Shown: in pieces, positions 60,168-64,000 of the stretch
How the letters are laid out: the number at the start of each line of letters is the position of its first letter
How positions within the stretch are numbered: position 1 is the stretch's first letter
NCBI GenBank assembly: GCA_903860975.1
Contig: CAIOSI010000038.1
Span: forward strand, 62,001-126,000
Direction of reading: 5' to 3'
Source of the DNA: an uncultured Alphaproteobacteria bacterium
GTDB taxonomy: Bacteria > Pseudomonadota > Alphaproteobacteria > Caulobacterales > Caulobacteraceae
DNA: 64,000 nucleotides
Translations under genes and position numbers: made by a program
Notes under the pieces: generated by a model
Seen by the model: only the letters and a program-made list of their open reading frames with translations
The model's database searches: none
Told to the model about the DNA's origin: nothing

Positions 60168-60641
60168 TCAATGACGCTTGCGTTGGCTCTGTGTCAGGTA
60201 GGCGACTAAGCTCGGCGTGTCCCTGGTGTGGATATCACCGGTGCGCCAGTGCCTGTCCACGGCGATCAAGTATAGCCTTAGGCATCGGAACCCGCCAGGA
60301 AACCGTAGGCGAACTGTCGCGTTGGCCAGGCCCTGGGTGCCCCCAGAGATCTTCAGATCCGTCAATGCGACGGCGCCAGCGTCTTGGCGGTCACATATTG
60401 GGTCCCCATCGAGAGCGCCAACGTCGTCGGCGGGTGTCACGGCTGTGGCCCGCCGGATCTGTCGAAGCAGTTGTTGCGAGAACGCCAAATTGGCATCGCG
60501 CCACAAATCGTCGGGGCCCTTCCGACGATCAGCCCCACGGAGTTCCGCGACGAACTCACGAGCCGCGCCAAGCTCTTGGACTAGAGCATGCGGTGCAAAC
60601 CCAAAAATCAGCGCCGCAAGGCTGGATTTTGCCAGGCGCAT
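60168..60641 (-). CDS. Exported DUF3828-like protein
   Basis: A 157-residue product with an N-terminal hydrophobic signal (LAKSSLAALIFGFAPHALVQ). The C-terminal pattern RLYLIAVDRHWRTGDIHTRD and PSLVAYLTQ resembles DUF3828 periplasmic proteins. Two cysteines (DPICDRQD, GGFRCLRL) could form a disulphide. ATG 60641 is used, with a GTG at 60650 as alternative. It is divergent from hemD across 77 bases. Function unknown; the family call is moderate. Confidence 0.6.
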   Translation of the reverse strand: MRLAKSSLAALIFGFAPHALVQELGAAREFVAELRGADRRKGPDDLWRDANLAFSQQLLRQIRRATAVTPADDVGALDGDPICDRQDAGAVALTDLKISGGTQGLANATVRLRFPGGFRCLRLYLIAVDRHWRTGDIHTRDTPSLVAYLTQSQRKRH

Positions 60642-60718
60642 CGAGCTCACTGCGGCTAGAGGTGTCGACAGATATTACGGTTTGCAGAAGGTTAAGGCTC
60701 TTTGAGGTAATGGGTGGC

Positions 60719-61423
60719 ATGGCCCATCGTCGCCTAAAGATATGGATTACGCGCGCCCAGCCTGGAGCGGACGCCACAGCCGAGCGCGTTCGCGCCCTGG
60801 GCCACGAGGCGCTGATCGCTCCGCTGTTAGCGGTGCATGCCATACCAGATGCCCAGGTCAATCTCTCCGGCGTCGCTGCATTGGCCTTTACCAGCGCCAA
60901 TGGCGTGCGCGCCTTTGCTGATATTTCCGCCGAGCGGGCGATCCGGGTGTTCGCGGTCGGGGCGGCTACCGCCCAGGCGGCGCGTGCGGCGGGTTTTCGG
61001 TTGGTGCTGTCGGCAGATGGGGATGTCCAAGCCCTAGCCGAAGGCATTTGTCAGCGGCGCGGGGAGCTACGCGGCGTCGTGCTGCACCCAGGTGCGGCCG
61101 AGCTGGCTGGCGACCTAACCGGCGCGCTCGAGAAACAGGGTGTTTTGGCGCGCGCGCTCACCCTCTACGAGACCGCCCCTGTGGAGCTGGATCCCGCCGC
61201 CGCCAGCCGACTGGTACAAGCCAACGCGGTACTCTTACATTCGCCGCGCGCAGCCCAGGCTTTGGCGGCGGTCCTCAAAATTCACCCCGCACCCCAGCTT
61301 CGCGCGCTCGGTCTATCCAAGGCGGTGGTCAAGCCGCTGGCTCGTGCCAAAGTGGGGCCGCGAGCCTTCCCCTCTATGCCTCTCGAAGCGGCGTTGTTGA
61401 ATCTGATAGATCGAAATTCATGA
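60719..61423 (+). CDS. hemD: Uroporphyrinogen-III synthase
   Basis: This enzyme closes hydroxymethylbilane to uroporphyrinogen III. The family is poorly conserved, but WITRAQPGADATAERVRALG, AFTSANGVRAFAD and VLLHSPRAAQALAAVL are the expected strand-loop segments, and gene order (hemC, hemD, mitofilin-like, hemY) confirms it. ATG 60719 has GAGG 11 bases upstream; ATG 60710 is too near that site but remains possible. Length is 234 residues. The stop overlaps the next start (ATGA). Confidence 0.9.
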   Translation: MAHRRLKIWITRAQPGADATAERVRALGHEALIAPLLAVHAIPDAQVNLSGVAALAFTSANGVRAFADISAERAIRVFAVGAATAQAARAAGFRLVLSADGDVQALAEGICQRRGELRGVVLHPGAAELAGDLTGALEKQGVLARALTLYETAPVELDPAAASRLVQANAVLLHSPRAAQALAAVLKIHPAPQLRALGLSKAVVKPLARAKVGPRAFPSMPLEAALLNLIDRNS

Positions 61424-62298
61424 GCCTTCCGCCCGACACCTCAGGTATGAGCGCACCGAAAGATCCGGCCGACTACCGGCCACGTCCTCTATTGGGCATA
61501 ACGTTCTGGGCGATGTTGGCGCTGATGTTGCTCTGCGTCCTGGCCGGACTGGCTGTCGCCAACTATGGCCCCAGGCTTTTCAGCCCTAAGCCAGGGGTAA
61601 AGGCTGCGGCGCAGGACGTCTCGATAGCTGAAGCTTCAGCCGCTTCATCACCTGTCTCGATTGCGCTCACCGCTCCCGTTGTGTCGGCCTCGCAGGGCGC
61701 ACCGTCACTGGAGCTTTCACGGCTGAGCGCCCGAGTGGCGACATTGGAAGCTCAGCAGACCCACGCCTCGCAGGCCGCCGCCGCTGCGCTAGCCGCCTCC
61801 GCCGTCGTAGAAGTCACGCAGGGCACGGGCCCTTTCGCCGATGAACTTTCAAGCTTGCTCGCCATTTCCCCACCCTCGCCTGAGCTCCAGGCCCTAGCTC
61901 GGCTTGCGCCAACGGGCGCGCCAAGCCGTACGGCGCTGGCGCAGAGTTTCCCAGACTACGCGGCCCATGCCGCCAGCGCCGCGCGAGCGCCAGGCGACAA
62001 GGCCGGGCTTGGCGATCGCATCGTCTACGAACTCTCCCGCGTAGTTTCTTGGCGCCGCATAGGAGACGTTTCTGGCGACAGCGTTGAAGCCCTGATCTCC
62101 CGCGCAGAGCGGCAGGTCGATGACGGCGACCTCGACAAAGCCCTACACACCCTCGATCGACTGCCATCCAGCGCGCGCGACGCAATGGCGTCCTGGCGGT
62201 CCCGCGCTGAGCGTCGAGCTGAGATCGACCGAAACGCCTCGGCGTTACGCGTCCGCGCCCTGGAGGCGTTGGCCAATGAAGCGCGGGGCGGTAGATGA
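61420..62298 (+). CDS. Mitofilin-like inner-membrane protein (COG4223)
   Basis: A 292-residue protein with one membrane segment at about residues 28-48 (LLGITFWAMLALMLLCVLAG), an Ala/Ser-rich region, a coiled-coil-like stretch (~100-125) and a helical C-terminal half. Alphaproteobacterial proteins at this place between hemD and hemY are related to mitochondrial Mic60. This one is short and the relation is inferred mainly from position and layout. It overlaps both neighbours by ATGA. Confidence 0.8.
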   Translation: MSLPPDTSGMSAPKDPADYRPRPLLGITFWAMLALMLLCVLAGLAVANYGPRLFSPKPGVKAAAQDVSIAEASAASSPVSIALTAPVVSASQGAPSLELSRLSARVATLEAQQTHASQAAAAALAASAVVEVTQGTGPFADELSSLLAISPPSPELQALARLAPTGAPSRTALAQSFPDYAAHAASAARAPGDKAGLGDRIVYELSRVVSWRRIGDVSGDSVEALISRAERQVDDGDLDKALHTLDRLPSSARDAMASWRSRAERRAEIDRNASALRVRALEALANEARGGR

Positions 62299-63821
62299 TA
62301 CGCGCGAGCCTCGTCATTCTTATCGTCGCGATCGCGGCGGTTTCAGCCTTGGCCATGGCTGGGGACGCCGGCCACGCGAGCATGACCTGGCTCGGATGGC
62401 GAGCCGACATGACCGCCTCGACCGCCGTGCTGGTGGTTCTCTTCGGGGCTTTGCTGGTGACGCTCTTCTGGCGGATCCTCTTGTGGATCGTGGCCTCCCC
62501 GCAACGCGCTGCGCGTGCGCGCTCGGAAAATCGCCGCAGACAGGCAAATGAGGCGCTCACGCGCGGATTTCTCGCTGCAGCAGCTGGCGACGGCTCTGAG
62601 GCCCGTCGCCTCGCTCAGAAGGCTGCGGATCTGGCCGAAGATACGCCCGGCCTCGTCCGCGTGTTGGCGGCTCAGGCCGCCGAGGCGGCCGGCGACGTGG
62701 TCGGGGCCCAGGCCGCCTATACGGTCATGCTGGGTTTTCCGGATATGCGGCTTGCGGGTCACAGGGGGCTGATGCAGCTCGCCCTCGCGCAAGGGGAGCG
62801 TGAGACGGCGTTACGACACGCTCAGGAGGCTTTCAGCGAAACACGCAGCGCCCGCTGGGCCTGGCGCGTCCTATTGGAAGCCCGCCTTGAGGCCGCCGAG
62901 TGGAGCGCAGGGCTGGAGCTGGTAAAGAACGCGCAAGATCGCAAAATCGTCCCACCGGTTACGGCCGAGCGCGCGCGGGCCGCTTTGCTGACGGCGCTGG
63001 CTGTCCAGCTCGAGACCTCAAGCGATAGCAATGTGCGGGGCCAGGCCCTTGATAGCGCCTCTGAGGCGGCCAAGCTGCAGCCAGGGTTCACGCCAGGCGT
63101 GGTGATCGCCGCTCGGCTGCTGGCCGCCGACGGCAAGATGGGCCGAGCCACGGCGGTCCTGGAAACCGCCTGGAGAAGCGCGCCACATCCGGCTCTATGG
63201 CTGGCCTTCCGCGATCTCAAGACCAACGAGACCCCGCGTGAACGAGGCCAAAGGTTGATGGAGCTCGCCGCTCAGAACGCGCCTCACCGCGAAAGCCGCC
63301 TGCTCAATGTTGAGAGCGCCTTGATCGCCAGCGACACGACGGCAGCGCGCAGCGCCATGGCCGCTCTGGACTCCGAACCGCTGACGGCTCGCATTGCTGG
63401 CCTGCGCGCGAGGGTCGCCTTTGCGTCCGGCGAGCCTGACGAGGCGCGTCTATGGCTGGTTCAGGGATTGAATGCGCTGCAGGAGCCCAACTGGTCTGAT
63501 CTCGATCCGGAGGGCCATGCTTTTGCCTATTCGGCGTTGGACTGGGCCCGGCTGGTGATGAGCTATGCCGAGAGCGGCGAACTGATCCATCCTCGCTATG
63601 AGCGCCGCGAACGGACACTGAGCGCGCTGCCCGAACTACCGATCGCCTATGCCGATAACGCCGCATTCATCATCGAAGGTGGGCTTGATCCTGTGCTATA
63701 TCCTGTCGACGACGACACTTATGGACTGGACGAAGACCTCGACGAAACAGCCCAATCTGCGGCCCCTCGCCGCCGGTCTAGTCGTGGCCGCTTGGCGAGC
63801 GCGCCGAGAGCCGCTAAATAG
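62295..63821 (+). CDS. HemY family protein
   Basis: A 508-residue inner-membrane protein: two N-terminal membrane helices (~4-22 and ~42-65), then a TPR-rich helical region (~85-430) with repeated Ala-rich helix pairs. HemY N-terminal signature is MTWLGWRADMTASTAVLVVL. Its exact part in haem synthesis is unclear; it is not the protoporphyrinogen oxidase of Bacillus that shares the name. Coupled to the mitofilin-like gene by ATGA. The final ~20 residues are Arg/Ser/Ala-rich. Confidence 0.9.
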   Translation: MIRASLVILIVAIAAVSALAMAGDAGHASMTWLGWRADMTASTAVLVVLFGALLVTLFWRILLWIVASPQRAARARSENRRRQANEALTRGFLAAAAGDGSEARRLAQKAADLAEDTPGLVRVLAAQAAEAAGDVVGAQAAYTVMLGFPDMRLAGHRGLMQLALAQGERETALRHAQEAFSETRSARWAWRVLLEARLEAAEWSAGLELVKNAQDRKIVPPVTAERARAALLTALAVQLETSSDSNVRGQALDSASEAAKLQPGFTPGVVIAARLLAADGKMGRATAVLETAWRSAPHPALWLAFRDLKTNETPRERGQRLMELAAQNAPHRESRLLNVESALIASDTTAARSAMAALDSEPLTARIAGLRARVAFASGEPDEARLWLVQGLNALQEPNWSDLDPEGHAFAYSALDWARLVMSYAESGELIHPRYERRERTLSALPELPIAYADNAAFIIEGGLDPVLYPVDDDTYGLDEDLDETAQSAAPRRRSSRGRLASAPRAAK

Positions 63822-63873
63822 GCGCTCCTTCGCGGTCGGGCCCTCCCGTTCCGCTGCCGGATTTGGCCCATGG

Positions 63874-63949
63874 GCCGCCTTAGCTCAGCTGGTAGAGCGG
63901 CGCATTCGTAATGCGTAGGTCGGAGGTTCGAGTCCTCTAGGCGGCACCA
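63874..63949 (+). tRNA. tRNA-Thr(CGT)
   Basis: A full 76-base cloverleaf with encoded CCA. The acceptor stem is GCCGCCT with AGGCGGC, the discriminator is A and the T loop is TTCGAGT. The anticodon loop TTCGTAA gives anticodon CGT (63907-63909), which reads ACG. Its A37 would be a substrate of the TsaB/TsaD t6A pathway encoded in this window. Confidence 0.96.
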
Positions 63950-63976
63950 TCCTCTTTCCCATTCTGAGGTGACAAT

Positions 63977-64000
63977 ATGCGAGCCTTCACCACTTCGCTC
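63977..64000 (+). CDS. Start of an unidentified gene, cut by the window edge
   Basis: ATG 63977 follows GAGG at 63966-63969 with good spacing and opens MRAFTTSL before the window ends. Eight codons are too few to name a family; the beginning could be a signal peptide. Confidence 0.45.

Overview
The window reads as origin-proximal chromosome of a high-GC alphaproteobacterium of the order Caulobacterales (Caulobacter/Phenylobacterium-like). This rests on several things: the rpsT-dnaA pair, a DnaA N-terminus of Caulobacter type, the metK / rimP-nusA-ylxR-infB / rbfA-truB-rpsO-pnp / mutM-ubiE-ubiB-coaBC-dut layout, GANTC (CcrM-type) sites upstream of dnaA, frequent TTG and GTG starts, and tight ATGA/TTGA gene junctions. 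It is dominated by core genes; no prophage, insertion sequence, CRISPR array or defence island was seen.

Layout. 1-2153: the tail of a GMC oxidoreductase, its Tat-type small subunit and a DUF1080 protein, which together look like a 3-keto-glycoside pathway. 2249-8927: murJ, trpS, a UspA protein, an Nfu scaffold, tsaB, rimI, fur and a GNAT-type gene broken by one in-frame TGA. 9009-14742: a coupled miaB-phoH-ybeY-corC-lnt run, then an Xre regulator. 14743-24022: metK behind a perfect 16-bp palindrome, trmB, convergent ppa, then rimP-nusA-ylxR-infB behind a terminator-like leader and closed by an intrinsic terminator. 24449-26281: a lipoprotein, a dienelactone hydrolase and a PepSY-type membrane gene frameshifted at a nine-base G/C run behind a Fur-box-like palindrome. 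26498-30652: rbfA-truB-rpsO-pnp. 30944-36159 (minus): DUF6481, dnaA, rpsT, an enoyl-CoA hydratase, a TraB/GumN protein and mutM. 36255-41550: ubiE-ubiB-coaBC-dut, a coiled-coil membrane protein and a second GNAT gene broken by an in-frame TAG. 41585-47337: dapB, an ArsR regulator, maeB, an Hsp70-like protein and a frameshifted DUF1697 gene. 47369-54821 (minus): M16 peptidase, MDR reductase, Rsm22, an SRPBCC protein and acs. 54936-58942: a lipoprotein paralogous to that at 24449, creatininase, Rieske, YciI, gpsA and tsaD. 59012-63949: hemC, two small minus-strand genes, hemD, a mitofilin-like protein, hemY and tRNA-Thr(CGT).

The genes mostly serve translation (initiation factor, ribosome maturation, tRNA modification, RNA decay), cofactor synthesis (haem, ubiquinone, CoA), envelope building (murJ, lnt, gpsA) and replication control (dnaA, dut, mutM). 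Four accessory genes each carry a single disabling lesion (two nonsense codons, two one-base frameshifts). These could be recent decay or sequence error. I did not find a convincing new multi-gene system; the best leads are the 3-keto-glycoside trio, the rimP leader with two competing hairpins, the metK palindrome, the homopolymer-interrupted PepSY gene with its Fur-like site, and a dispersed lipoprotein pair.
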